Below, in pieces: positions 1 to 11,074 of a DNA stretch of 64,000 nt; the first letter of the stretch is position 1, and each line of letters begins with the position of its first letter. Origin of the DNA: Rosa chinensis. Taxonomy: Eukaryota > Streptophyta > Magnoliopsida > Rosales > Rosaceae. The notes under the pieces are model-generated. The model was not told the DNA's origin and did no database searches. It was given only the letters and a program-made list of their open reading frames with translations. The position numbers and the translations under genes are program-made. The DNA is taken from NCBI RefSeq assembly GCF_002994745.2, contig NC_037094.1:45831139-45895138 (forward strand). The letters run 5' to 3'.

Positions 1-1304
1 TGTTAAGGAAAGCAGCTTCTAGAGATGGTTCTGATGATAACTACTTGTTCTGTCCAAGGGTTGGACAAATCCAAGATAAGGATTTTGGGCATTTTCAGTG
101 GCATTGGATGAGGGGTGAGCCTGTGATCGTTAGCAATGCACTTGAAAATGGATCAGGTTTAAGCTGGGAACCATCTGTCATGTGGCGGGCATTTAGAAAG
201 ATAAAGAAGATCAAGCATGATAGTGAATTGACAGTCCACGCCATTGATTGCTGGGATTGGTGTTTTATAGAAATCAACATCCTCCATTTCTTTAGTGGAT
301 ATTCCAACGGACGGCGTTATAAGACAGGATGGCCTCAGAATCTCAAGCTCAATGACTTCCCATCATCTACTGAGTTTCACAATCGGCTTCCCCGGCATGT
401 TAAGGAATTTTTATGTTGTCTGCCTTTCAAGGAGTATACTCACCCCAACAAGGGAACTCTGAACCTTGCTATCTACTTGCCACCTACCTCAGTAAAGCCG
501 GACATGGGTCCAAAAACATATATTGCCTATGGTTTTGCACAGGAGCTTGGACGGGGAGATTCTGTAACCAAGCTTCACTGCAATATGTCTGATGCGGTTA
601 ATATTCTGACGCATACAGCTGAAGTGCCCCTTACAACTGAACAACTGGCAACTATAGAGAAGTTGAAGAAAAAGCACAGGGAGCAAGACGAAAGAGAGAT
701 ATTTGGGAATTGTCACACAAGTGCTGGAAATGGAAGTGGGCCGCAGCAAGAATCCGCTGAAGTATGTGAGGATGGAGGTGCCTTATGGGACATTTTCCGG
801 ATTCAGGATGTTCCGCTGCTGGAGAAATACATCCACAAGCACGTCAATGAATTTATGCATGTGCTCTGTAATCCTTTGCAGCGTGTTACTCATGCTATAC
901 ATGATCAGACTGTTTATCTCACTGTAGAGCACAAGAGGAAGCTCAAGGAGGAATTCGGTATCGAGCCGTGGACATTTGTCCAAAAACTTGGAGATGCTGT
1001 TTTTATTCCTGCAGGTTGTCCTCATCAGGTGAGGAACTTGAAGTCTTGTATCAAAGTTGCACTGGAGTTTGTTTCCCCTGAGAATGTGGGTGAGTGCTTT
1101 CGTTTGACGGAAGAGTTTCGCACACTTCCGACAAACCACAGAGCCAGTGAGGACAGGCTGGAGGTGAAGAAAATGATTGTGCATGCTATTTGTGAAGCTG
1201 TGAAGGAGATTTCTGCTGAGAATGTGATGACTGAGGTTGTGAAGCCTAGGGGAGGCGCAAGGGAATTAAGTCAAGGTGTAAGGTCCAAGTCTTACAAAAT
1301 GTAA
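1..1304 (+). CDS. JmjC-domain histone demethylase-like protein (JMJ25/IBM1 group), C-terminal part, runs off left edge
   Basis: The frame is open from the first bases of the window (codons at 3, 6, 9...) to TAA at 1302-1304, so the gene continues to the left; TTG at 45 is an internal Leu codon, not a start. The product matches the C-terminal half of plant KDM3/JMJ25-type H3K9 demethylases, which act in the nucleus. The JmjC core includes [16 protein letters not shown] and the distal [10 protein letters not shown]. The proximal metal-ligand His is at 575-577 and the distal His at 1023-1025. The usual acidic ligand two residues after the first His is Asn (581-583), so Fe(II) binding and catalysis are doubtful. 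The sequence is very close to both units of the gene at 38634-43259. No intron is visible, unlike typical JMJ25 genes, which suggests descent from a retrocopy. Expression is unknown. Confidence 0.85.
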   Translation, partial: LRKAASRDGSDDNYLFCPRVGQIQDKDFGHFQWHWMRGEPVIVSNALENGSGLSWEPSVMWRAFRKIKKIKHDSELTVHAIDCWDWCFIEINILHFFSGYSNGRRYKTGWPQNLKLNDFPSSTEFHNRLPRHVKEFLCCLPFKEYTHPNKGTLNLAIYLPPTSVKPDMGPKTYIAYGFAQELGRGDSVTKLHCNMSDAVNILTHTAEVPLTTEQLATIEKLKKKHREQDEREIFGNCHTSAGNGSGPQQESAEVCEDGGALWDIFRIQDVPLLEKYIHKHVNEFMHVLCNPLQRVTHAIHDQTVYLTVEHKRKLKEEFGIEPWTFVQKLGDAVFIPAGCPHQVRNLKSCIKVALEFVSPENVGECFRLTEEFRTLPTNHRASEDRLEVKKMIVHAICEAVKEISAENVMTEVVKPRGGARELSQGVRSKSYKM

Positions 1305-1374
1305 TGGTATGCAGCATGGGAATTATTAGGGATGTGATTGTTGGATCGTCTAATTGTTCTCCTGTCGGATCGTG

Positions 1375-3926
1375 AGCTGCAAAAGCAGGGCCTTAAGACC
1401 ATGAAGAAGATGAAGAAGTCAGTTTCGGACTTTGCTGGTATCATGAGGATTGTTGATATTGATAGGCTTGCAGTCATGAGGTTTAAGGGAGATATCAAGC
1501 TCTGGTTTCGGTACCTTGAGTTCTGTCGACAGCGAAGGAATGGTAGAATGAAGAAGGTAATACTCACACCCCTAGAATGGTTCCTGTTTCTTATTTATGG
1601 TGTTCATTTAATTCTAGACTTCATTACTGCATTGTAAGAATAACTGAAGTGCATTTGGTGCTAATTGCACTCTCCTATTACAATCTATGATCATTTACAT
1701 ATAATTGTGTGTTTCAGATATATATTTTTTTACCTGTTGCATTAAAGTCTGAAATTGCTGAAAGAGGAATGTCTTTCTGCAGATCCTGGCTGATGCAATC
1801 AAATTTCACCCAAAGGTCCCTGGTATCTGGATCTATGCTGCAGCTTGGGATTTTGACCATAATTTGAATGTTGAGCTGCCCATGCTATCATGCAAAATGG
1901 GTTAAGAGTTTGCGCAACTTCAGAAGACCTCTGGATAGAGTATCTTCGCATGGAACTCACATTCCTCAATAAATTAAAGGCTCGGAAGGTTGCTCTTGGA
2001 GAGGATGAGGGCACTTTTGCCCGTGATCAGATAAGTTTGGATAAGAAACAGTGGAGAGATGAGAACAAAGACTTACTCATGTCCCTTAATGACGAAGGAG
2101 AAAATAATGAAAGGTCAGATGATGAAAATGAAAAGTCAATAAAGAAAATTAGTAAGTTTCAAGAGCAAGGTTTTAGCATACTAAGAGCCATATATGCTGG
2201 AGCAGTAGAATCTCTTCCCTCTAGTTTTAGTCTGAGAAAACCTTTTTTGGAGATCCTGGAAGCAACTGACTTGTTTAATTCATATGCAATACGTAAGGAA
2301 ATACTAAGTGATATGAAGAGAGCCTTCTCAAGTCTCAACAGAAACCAGAGTATTGGGATTGGCTTGCAAGACTTGAATATAATCCTGCAAGTAGGGAAGA
2401 TATTGGTGAAGATGTCACACTTTCTCAGATAGAAAAAGCAGTTCAGGTATAGATGCATTTAAACTGCTTACATCCTAAACTAGCAACTTCATTTATGTGG
2501 TGTTCATTTGACTAATAGTTCAGTATCTATGCTGACATGTATCTAACATAAACTCATGCATTTTCTGATTGTATTTGACTTATATGCCTGTAATTGTTTC
2601 ATGAAATCCTTGCATTAGGTTTACGAGGAGGCTATAGAAATTTTGCCTACGGCCATAATGCTCCACCAGTATGGGAAATTTTTGAATGGTGTTGTCACTC
2701 TTCTAAAACTAGAAAACAAGCCTTCTGGGTTAGCTAGTCCATCTGCTGGTTATATTCCTCTTCTTTTGAGGGCTTACGAAAAGGTTAAAACAATGGGGGG
2801 TATATTGATGTGGTTCTTGCTTGTCAGCATATTTCATTTCTTCTGCAACTTGGAAGACTGGAGGAAGCCCAGAAACTGGCAGAAAATCTTTGTTTGTGGA
2901 ATATTTTCAAATTCAATGAAGTTATGGCTATTAAGAGTCTCTGTAGGTGTTAGACACTTTACAAGGGATTCCATTTCACCGAGTAAAGCTGACCTACTGT
3001 CCATCTTTGAACTTCTTAAAGATGTTTTGGCAAGAGTGTCCATTTCAGAAGCTGAGAACCTGTGGTTAATGGTATGGTGTCTATACCTTTCAACTTTTCC
3101 CTCTCCTGTACTCTGATTATGACTATTTTGTGGAGGACAATTTTAACATTTTCTTTTAATATTACAGGCCCTTAAATTCTTTGCAAATCAAAAACATTAC
3201 TTTGACAAGTTAGTTGAGATTTCTGTTAGATCATTGACAAAAAATGGCGGCAATGAACAAGGATTTTCCCTCTCTGCTGCTATTATGCATTTTGTTCTTC
3301 AAAAGGATGGAGTACTACATGCTAGAGAGATATATAAACGGTAGGTCATTTCATAATGAGCTAGATACTCTTAACCCCAGGGGATACATAAGAATTAAGA
3401 AGGTTAAAATTATAGTTCAACCAGAATTGTTTGGTGTATGGTTTTTGATTATTAGCTTATGCAGTTGTCACTGAGAAGTTTCTGAGCTTGTGTCATGTTT
3501 CAATTGCAGCTTCATCCCTTTACCACACCCTGGACCTGCACTATATAGAGCCTGCATTGAATTGGAATCAAACCTTGCATCCATTAGTGACAAAGATAGC
3601 CTCATCAATGCCAGGAAATTATATGAATCTGCACTTAAAACTTATGACCAAGATTTGAGCTTATGGCGAGATTACTATTTGATGGAGACGAAGGTAAGCT
3701 TTAGCAGTTTACAAACATCTACTATAAAGAGAACTGCAATTTCCATTTTCAATAAATTTGTTTCTTAAAAAAAAAGAAAAAAATCTGTCTTTTCTATTGT
3801 CAGTTGCCTGGTAGTTATCATTGATTAAGCAGATGAATTGTGGATAAAACTTGTGCTACTTTCATTCTGTGGCACGCACACAAGATTCTAAAAGACACGA
3901 CTGCACTTGTTACACCAGATTTGTAA
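1375..3926 (+). pseudogene. UTP6: UTP6-like (U3 snoRNA-associated, SSU processome) pseudogene, 5'-truncated
   Basis: Exons are recognisable by similarity to plant UTP6, a HAT-repeat protein of the nucleolar small-subunit processome that processes pre-18S rRNA. Exons: about 1375-1555 (includes RLAVMRFKGDIKLWFRYLEF), 1783-2446, 2619-3071, 3168-3340 (ALKFFANQKHYFDKLVEIS), 3510-3693 and a last exon ending at TAA 3924-3926 (HKILKDTTALVTPDL). Introns begin GT and end AG. The N-terminal coding region is absent; the sequence starts about 35 bp past the JmjC 3' flank. Frame breaks lie near 1870-1890 (before MQNGLRV), near 2320-2333 (frame shift before PEYWDWLARLEYNP) and near 2800-2940, where the match alternates between frames. 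The last exon is poorly conserved at its 5' end. This is a decayed, once-spliced gene rather than a retrocopy. Family identity is confident; that it is non-functional follows from the frame breaks. Confidence 0.8.
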
Positions 3927-4317
3927 TCGTTGTTATGTGAAATGATTTCAGTTTTGACCTCATGTTTAAGATATTCACCTCTTTGAATGTGGTTGAATTT
4001 CAGTTGGATCCTAATATTAATGGAATCAGGTAGTAGTTATAAGTTTTGTTCTCTTTTCTTTTGGTCTTGATGTTCTTTTATGAATAAAACATATTGGTGC
4101 TCGAGGGGCTGGAGATGCTTGAAATACTAATGCCAGGGTTTGCTGAAATCCATATCCACCATGAGCTTCTTGATACCTTTCTCCCGTTCTAACTTGAGAC
4201 CATGGAAGTAGCTAGCACATTTTCAGCCTTTACCTGGTTTAGCAACCAAACCAATAATCCAACTGCCAATATAACCCTGGATTAAACAACTGGCGACTAT
4301 TGCCTTCCCTTGCATAA

Positions 4318-4632
4318 TAGTTTTTTTATTTTTTTAAATCCCTTAGCCCACTTTACATATGTTAGTGAGAATCGAACCTATGACCTTTATAATGTTAGAA
4401 TTTTAAGTTTTTAACTTACCAACACATGCCACAGCTCACCGACAAAAAAAAAAAAAAAATCCTTCGGCCAAGTGCCAACCCACCCTTATATATGACAATG
4501 AGAATTGAACTCATGACCTTTACAATGTTGGAATTTTAACTTACCAACACGCCACAGCACACTGACAAAAAAAACAAAAAAAATACTTAGGCCAACCCAC
4601 CCTTATATATGACAGTGAGAATCGAGCTCATT
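4318..4632. repeat. Three tandem, diverged copies of a roughly 100-bp repeat with A-rich spacers
   Basis: The block reading roughly TATATGACAATGAGAATCGA followed by CTCATGACCTTTACAATGTT recurs at about 4352, 4485 and 4607, each copy preceded by an A-rich or T-rich tract and, in copies one and two, followed by ACCAACAC..GCCACAGC. The GAATCGAACCTATGACC core resembles the reverse complement of a tRNA-derived SINE B-box region (GGTTCGAGTC-like). They may be decayed minus-strand SINEs, but no target duplications were seen. 3927-4317 holds nothing I recognise. Confidence 0.5.
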
Positions 4633-4733
4633 GGTACTGCAATGTAATCGGATTCCTTATTGGCGTTGGTTATTGACATGGCCCAATTTCAACATGATGC
4701 GACTCATTGGCGGCCTTAATCACCAGAGTCATG

Positions 4734-4736
<3 letters not shown>

Positions 4737-4772
<36 letters not shown>
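4737..4772. repeat. (TTA)n microsatellite
   Basis: About twelve uninterrupted TTA/ATT units just left of the hAT-type element. Confidence 0.95.
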
Positions 4773-4818
4773 TGGTATTTTTTAATGATAGATTAGTAAA
4801 TATAGTACCAATATATCC

Positions 4819-5593
4819 TAGGCCTGGGAATTCAAAGCCGAGAAACCGATATCGATCCCCTTCGATCCGAACCGAAACCGATCGGCTCGGTATGAAAAGA
4901 CAGCTCTTCGGCATCTCGACCCGAACCGTACCGAAAACTATGTAAACGGGTCGGCACCGGTATGGGTCAAATACATACCGAATTGTCCGACCCGAGCCGA
5001 AACCAAATCATGACCTCTGGAGCTCCGTTGCCCGTGGAGGTTATGTCTTGGATTGAGTCGCTAGGATTCGTGGTGAGCCATGGGTACGAGTTGACGGAGA
5101 CGGTGGGGGTGGTGGTGTCGTGCGCGTGGAAGCCCGGGTGGAATAAGTTGCCGGCAACAGAAAGGGCAAGGTTGAAGTCGAGGCAGGGAGTGGTGGATCT
5201 GGATACGGGTAAGCAGGAAAGAGACAATGCTATGTTAAGAGAGGGAAGAGAAAGAACACAGGGCCAAAGCCAAAGATGGGCATATGAGAAAGAGTGGGCC
5301 CCGCTTCCTTGACCTTGATCAGAGGGGGAGGTGGTTTTTAGAGGGGGGTCTGTGATGTTGGGTTATCTGAAAAAGTGAAAGACCCAAAAGGCACAGCCAG
5401 TTGCATGAAAGACAGTTGGTTTTCCATCGGCAAACTGTTGAAACCGATTGATACGGAAACTATACCGAACCGATCTGTTTTGGGACCAATCGGTATCCCT
5501 GATAAAATTCCGGCATCCCGAGCCTATTATAAAGTCGGTATCGGTCTCGATATAGGCCCATTTCCGAGCCGAGCCAAACCGATCCCAGCCTTA
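4819..5593. mobile_element. Non-autonomous hAT-type transposon carrying a host gene fragment
   Basis: Flanked by a perfect 8-bp target duplication, ATATATCC, at 4811-4818 and 5594-5601, the length made by hAT transposases. The ends are imperfect inverted repeats: left TAGGCCTGGGAATTC, right (reverse complement) TAAGGCTGGGATCGG. Both subterminal zones, about 4830-5005 and 5440-5590, are dense in short CCGAACCG / CGGTTCGG-like motifs in both orientations, as in many non-autonomous hAT elements where they act as transposase sites. The middle is not TE sequence but a piece of an acyl-activating enzyme gene. No transposase is encoded. Confidence 0.8.
5013..5213 (+). pseudogene. Captured fragment of an acyl-activating enzyme (AMP-binding, AAE/carboxyl-CoA ligase family)
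   Basis: In frame with 4962-5312 the translation begins TSGAPLPVEVMSWIESLGF and continues with SHGYELTE and WNKLPATERARLKSRQGV. This matches the AMP-binding region of plant acyl-activating enzymes (AAE1/AAE11 group, peroxisomal or cytosolic short-chain acyl-CoA ligases), where the segment runs into the YGLTET motif; here it reads YELTET. After RQGV the similarity breaks up, with VDLDTGK possibly a displaced downstream piece. Only about 65 of the usual 550 or so residues remain, without the N-terminal AMP motif or the C-terminal Lys domain. It lies inside the hAT element and looks like transduplicated exon sequence. Whether it is transcribed is unknown. Confidence 0.7.
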
Positions 5594-5671
5594 ATATATC
5601 CAAACTTGTACATGGGGGAAATTTCTGTTTCAACTATTCAATATTTCAATTTATCTTCATAATGAACGTTT

Positions 5672-6054
5672 TCACAATGATAACAAAGATGGATCTACTT
5701 TATCTTTAGACAACAAATCAATTATCAATTCCGTAGTTGACGCAGCTACAGAGAATCCCATCTCCACCATTTCTTGAATAAATCCCACAGCCCTTGATGT
5801 CTCATTGTTATTGATAAACCCTCGAATGATGGTGTTATATGTCCAATCATTTGGAAAATAGCCTTTCTCTCCCATTTCTCTAAGCAACTTTTCTGCTTTA
5901 ACCAATTAGTCTCCATTATAGAGTCCACTAATCATTAGAGTATATGTCTTCACATTAGGTTGAACAACTTCTTATGACAAACTAGAGAAAACAACTGTTG
6001 CATATTTCAGTTTTCTAGCTTTGCACAAACCTTCAATGATGATCAGTTCTTCTT
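5672..6054 (-). pseudogene. Pentatricopeptide-repeat (PPR) pseudogene, 3' portion
   Basis: Read leftwards, the frame ending near 5672 contains WTYNTIIRGFINNNETSRAV and the preceding motif TYTLMISGLYN. These are 35-residue P-class PPR motifs of the kind that bind organellar RNA. Stops interrupt the frame near 5905-5910 and near 5975. The matching 5' portion lies 12 kb to the right (18389-19589); the two were separated when a foldback MITE, and then larger elements, inserted. The C-terminal end (KDKVDPSLLSL) looks natural for the family. It was probably a mitochondrial or plastid Rf-like P-class protein and is now dead. Confidence 0.75.
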
Positions 6055-6311
6055 GGCTAAGGATGTTCTTACCTAAGCTTAGGTATGGATTTCCAGTTTT
6101 TATCCACTTTTAGATCACATATTCATATCTTAACCATTCAGTTTTTAGGTCTTAATGTATAGATCATCTGTACAAAATTTCAGCCAAATTGATGATCGTT
6201 AAAGCATTCAAAACTGCAATTTACAACAATATACACGAATGGTTCAGGTTCGACAAACTTGGTTCGTTCGTGTAAATTGCAGTTTTCGTTGGCTTAACGA
6301 TCATCAATTTG
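6055..6311. mobile_element. Foldback MITE, left half (split by Copia insertion)
   Basis: 6068-6200 is the inverted repeat of 18253-18375; shared tracts include TTACCTAAGCTTA, GATTTCCAGTTTTT, ATCTTAACC and TGTATAGATCAT. An inner inverted pair is also visible: AAATTGATGATCGTTAA near 6188 against TTAACGATCATCAATTT ending at 6310. Rejoined across the Copia target site (ATTTG, 6307-6311), the two halves make one near-palindromic element of about 390 bp. Outer boundaries are approximate because no clear target duplication was found. Related sequence (CGATCATATTTTCACATC) occurs twice near 13545 and 13775. Confidence 0.65.
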
Positions 6312-6544
6312 TAAAGATTTTGATATTGAGAAGGATATTGTATTCACTCGAATTATTACATAATAGGGTTACAAGCTTTTATACAAGGACTATAGGGTTA
6401 CAAGCTTTTATACAAGGAGTATACGTCTCCTACTCCACAATTGTAGGACTAATTATGGTAGTACAAATCTGCTAATTAACTTGTGTGATACAGAAGATCA
6501 TGACAATACAGATTCCAACTCAAGGAGGATTTCCTTCCTCAATA
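6312..6544 (-). repeat. Copia 3' LTR
   Basis: Shares with 18049-18252 the ends TAAAGATTTTGATATTGAG and CTTCCTCAATA (plus strand). It is about 29 bp longer because GGGTTACAAGCTTTTATACA is tandemly repeated near 6370-6417. Apart from that, only scattered substitutions are visible by eye, so the insertion is not recent but not ancient. Confidence 0.88.
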
Positions 6545-6558
6545 CTCCCCCTCAAGTT
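6545..6558 (-). other. Polypurine tract of the Copia element
   Basis: The minus strand reads ACTTGAGGGGGAG directly before the 3' LTR, the usual plus-strand primer position. Confidence 0.8.
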
Positions 6559-6587
6559 GGAGTGTATGTTAATTACACCCAACTTGT

Positions 6588-9500
6588 TCAAAAGTGCTGA
6601 AAAGTGCTTCGAACCCAATGGCTTAGTGAACAAATCAGCTGGCTGCTCTTGTGTTCGAATGTGCATGGTTTTAACAAGTCCTCTCTGTACTTTTTCTCAT
6701 ACGACATGGTAGTCAATCTCAATATGTTTTGTACGCTCATGAAAGACTGGATTTGATGCGATATGGATTGCCACTTGATTATCATAGAAAAGCTTGACTG
6801 CATGCGCATGTTTGACATTCAAATCCCTTAACAAATGTCGAATCCATGTAATCTCATAGCATGTTGTTGCCATGGACCTATACTCCGCTTCTGCACTGGA
6901 GCGTGATACAGTTCCTTGCTTCTTGGTTTTCCATGAAATGGGTGCATTACCTAAGAAAATGCAATAGCCCGTAGTCGATCTTCTTGTGTCTTTGCAATGT
7001 GCCCAGTCTGCATTACAATACGCCTTGACCTCCAACTGACGAGTAGAAGGCAAGAGGATTCCTTGTCCTGGAGTTTGCTTGACATACCTTAACACCTTGA
7101 AAGCGGCCTCTAGGTGAGGTTGTCATGGTCTATCAATAAACTGACTTAGAATATGCACTGCATACACAAGGTCGGGTCTCGTGATTGTTAAATATATGAG
7201 TCTCCCAACTAATCGATGATATTGAGATGCATCCTTCAACTCCACTCCTTCACCTTGCGTTAACACCAAGTTTTGATCAACAGGAAATTTGGACGGTTTG
7301 GCACCTAGAAAGCCTGCATCCTAAAGGACTTCTAGTGCATACTTCCGTTGGCACAAGGCAATGCCTTGTTTTGATCTCGCCACCTCTATACCAAGAAAGT
7401 ACCTCACTTGACCCATGTCCTTGAGCTTAAACCGACTTGCAAGAAACTGCTTTGTCGCTATGATATCTTGCAGATTATTTCCTGCCACTATAACATCATC
7501 AACATATACAAGCAAGGCTGTGAATCTACCTTCAATATTTCGGACGAAGAGTGAATAATCGGACCAAGACTGACTGAATCCTCCAGCTTTGAGTGCGGCA
7601 GAAAGCTTCAAAAACCACTGTCTTGATGCTTGCTTGAGGCCATACAAGGATTTGTGTAATTTGCAGACCCTGTTCTCCCCCTATCGTCCGAAACCAGGAG
7701 GCAACTGCATGTAGACATCTTCATATAAGTCACCATTAAGGAAGGCGTTATTGACATCGAGTTGATGGAGGTACCAACCCTGTAAAGCCGCAAGGCTAAG
7801 CAATACTCGAATGGTGGTGAGTTTGGCAACAGGAGTGAAAGTTTCACAGTAATCAATCCTTGTAACCTGGCTATAACCCTTGGCCACCAAACGGGCTTTG
7901 TAGCGTTCGACTGTGCCGTCGGGATTGTGTTTAATCCTGTACACCCACTTGCATCTGATGGGTTTCTTGTTAGGAGGTAAAGGAACAAGGCTCCATGTTT
8001 TGTTCTCTTGAACTGCCTGAATTTTTTTGTTCATAACCTCTCTCCAGCGTGGTTCAAGGATAGCCTGAGAAAAAGATGTGGGTTCCTTCTCGAGGGTAAT
8101 GTTAATAGTGAAGGCTCTATGGTGAGGAGAGAGTCTATCATAAGAGAGAACATGAGCAAGAGAGTGAGGAGTACCTGAAGGGTGAGCCGGATTGACCTCG
8201 CTCGAGGATGATGATGAGGTGGTGCGTGAAGGAAGGGCTGTCTCAATATGAAAGCCTTGCAATGCTGTCGGAGTTCGAGTTGGCCGTGTTGATCTCCGTG
8301 GTTGGGGCTGTGACGTGTTTGGCGGAAGTGTGGAGGTAAGAGATGAGTCTGGTGGTTGAGTGTTGGACGAAGAAGGTGACGAAGGTGTAGGAGATGAGTT
8401 CGTGTCACTTGTGGAATTAGGAGGAATGTCAGTAGTGGAAGTTATGGGATGAGAATTAAGAGGTGATTATGAGAGATTTGAGGAGAGTTGCGTGTCATTG
8501 GAGGAAGGTGAGTTGGATAAGGAAGGAAAGATGGTGTCGTCATTTATGGAGAATGAGTCGGATGATGAAGGAAAGATATGAGGATGTGATGGAGAATTAA
8601 TAGGAGAGGAAGGTGGAGAAGATACACTGTGATAAGGAAATTCATTCTCAAAGAAGATTACATCACGGGACACCAATATTTTCTTATCCTTCAAGCTATA
8701 GACTTTATACCCTTTTTGACCATGAGGATAACCTAGAAAGATACACTCAATAGAGCGTGGATCAAATTTGTAGGTTGGATAGGATGAGTAGACACGAAAC
8801 AACGACAACCGAAACCACGAAGGTGTGAGTAGGTTGGTGATTTGGAAAACAATTTTTCGAAAGGTGTTTTTCCTTGCAAAAGTGGTGTTGGTGTTCGATT
8901 GATCAAATACGCAGCAGTGAGGATAACATCACCCCAAAAAGGTTTTGGCAAATGTGACTGAAAAAGAAGTGCACGAGCAACGTTCAACAAGTGCCTGTGT
9001 TTTCGCTCAGCTACGCCATTTTGTTGTGGCATGTTGATGCAACTAGTCTGATGTAAAATGCCTTTGGAAGAATAAAAATCGATGCACATAAATTCTGGAC
9101 CATTGTCACTTCGAACAACTTTTATTCTTTTACCAAATTGATTTTCAACTAAGTTGATAAAGTGAATAAGTAGAGCTCGTGCTTCTGATTTGTGATGCAT
9201 GAGATAGACCCAAGTGCTCCTAGAGTAATCATCTATGATGGTTAGGAAGTATTTTGCTCTAGAGAGAGAAGGGACGTGATAACCGCCCCATATATCCACA
9301 TGAATTAAATCAAAACAAGAATGACTAGATGAAATACTCAAAGGAAAAGGTCTTCTGGTTTGTTTAGCTAAAGGGCAAATGGAACAATGACTTGCATCGC
9401 AAGATTTATTTTGTAAAAAGGGAAACAACGAAGATACTCTATTGGATGGGTGTCCGAGTCTTTGATGCCATACGTCAGGTGTCTTGGTCTCCACCACATT

Positions 9501-10151
9501 GCATGTTCCTTTCCTTGGCATGTTGAGGCAGTATAGTCCCTCACTTTCAGCTCCCGTCCTAATCATCCTCCCCGATCGAAGATCCTGTATAAAACAAACT
9601 AGTTTAATGAATACGGTGATGTAAAAGGAGTCAAAAGCAAGTTTGCTAATAGATATGAGATTTAGATGGAATAATGGGACACAAAGTACATTGTGAAGGA
9701 CAAAATGTGGAGAAAATCGGACGGTCCCTATGTGAGAAACTGGCAATGTGGTACCATCAGGCAACCTTACTGTTCGATTGGATACGGATTGGAATGATGT
9801 AAGGAATGTAAGGCTACAAACTATGTGATCACTAGCCCCACTATCTAGTATCCATGTCTCAGAGTTATTATCTTGAGAGAGGGCAAAAGCTTTACCTGAC
9901 AAGTTCTCATAGTTAGGGACGTTACCAACGAAATTGGCAGAAGGCTGCTTTGAATTCAACATCTCTAATAACTGTTGCCCATCCTTGGTATTAGGAGCTG
10001 CTATTTTGAGTTTGCTTAAGAGCCCCATGACTTGCTGGCATTCACTTTGTGACAATTTAAAGGTCGGCACATCCTCTTTGCTCTCATTCAGCAACCTTAC
10101 ATGATTGGCTCTGGAACTACATTGGCCTTCTCCCATGATCTTCTTTTGCCT
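6588..10151 (-). pseudogene. Copia pol (protease, integrase, RT, RNase H), several frame breaks
   Basis: Read leftwards. The frame 10151-8733 has the protease motif TWILDSGASDHI (catalytic DSG), a GAG-pre-integrase region (WHQRLGHPSNR), a zinc-binding region (CSICPLAKQTRR) and the integrase core (IHVDIWG, IDDYSRSTWVY, VVRSDNGPEF, NGVAERKHR). The frame changes near 8800 into 8808-8467 (FLGYPHGQKGYKVY), a Ser/Pro-rich spacer. RT begins in 8262-7681 (WKWVYR-like CKWVYRIKHNPDG, YKARLVAKGYSQ) and is interrupted by an in-frame stop at about 7679. It resumes in 7647-7321 with the active-site YVDDVIVAG. RNase H lies at 7095-6697 (DWAHCKDTRRSTTGYCIFLG, SSAEAEYRSMA), after further breaks near 7320 and 7100. 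All domains are recognisable, but no continuous polyprotein can be made. Confidence 0.9.
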
Positions 10152-10164
10152 ACGCACTATGCCA

Positions 10165-10860
10165 ATAATAGCTTCAGACGACAGATATCATCTGTCGTCT
10201 GATATGTAAATTATCTGTTGTGTATCCAGCTGCCGTCTCTTACGGCATCAGACGACAAATATCCTCCGTCGTCTCTTCCTCACTCAGACAACAGAAGTTT
10301 CGCAAGACTCTGTCGTCTGAACAACCCAACACTGAAGGATTTGGGACTTTCTGTCGTAAATAATCACATACAACGACAGACTAATGTTGTTCAAATGAAC
10401 TACAAACTACAGTTTTAATAAAACTGCTGTTGTCTGACATGTAATAAGAACACATTTATATGTTGTCTGAAGTTACCAAAATAAAGGCTTGTTTAACAAT
10501 CTGTTGTCTGAATGCATTTTTGAAGATATTTAATTGTTGTTTGAAAATCACTTATAACTGGGTAAATTATGCTCATCTGTCGTCTAAATAGTTTTAAGAC
10601 TTTATTTTATGTCGTTTGTCTTGTATTCCAACCACAGTTTTAAGTATTTATGTTGTCTGATAAACAATATAACTATATATAATCATGTAGTTGTGTAGTT
10701 TGATTGAGGTCAGAAACTCAGTCTTCTGTTGTTTGAAGCACATTTGAAATATAAATAACTTATTACTTCTGTTGTTTGATATAAGAAGAAACAACAGATT
10801 TTGGTACGATTTAGTTGTTCATTTTCATGTTGAGACAACATATGTTGTAATCTTGTGTTG
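10165..10860. repeat. CACTA left subterminal motif array
   Basis: About twenty copies of (T)GTCGTCTGA, GTTGTCTGA or their complements TCAGACGACA / CAACAGA occur in both orientations, densest within 150 bp of the end and decaying inward. An immediate palindrome near 10174-10200 (CAGACGACAGATATCATCTG) could fold. The right-hand equivalent is at 16850-17070. Confidence 0.85.
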
Positions 10861-11031
10861 ATTGTTAACCACATGGACACCATTCATTTTGGAACAATAC
10901 AAAAGGCTTGTTATATCATCAAAGTCAAAAGGCTTGAAGCCAATTCAGAACATAATTTAAGAGAACACCAAGCAAAACTAGACTACTTCTAACCCAAAAA
11001 CAAATAATTATAGAGTAATATTACTCCAAAG

Positions 11032-11035
<4 letters not shown>

Positions 11036-11074
<39 letters not shown>

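Noticed and set aside
6239..7424. Plus-strand frames over the Copia element
   Set aside because: The coding strand is minus (RT, RNase H, integrase motifs); these are shadows or LTR sequence.
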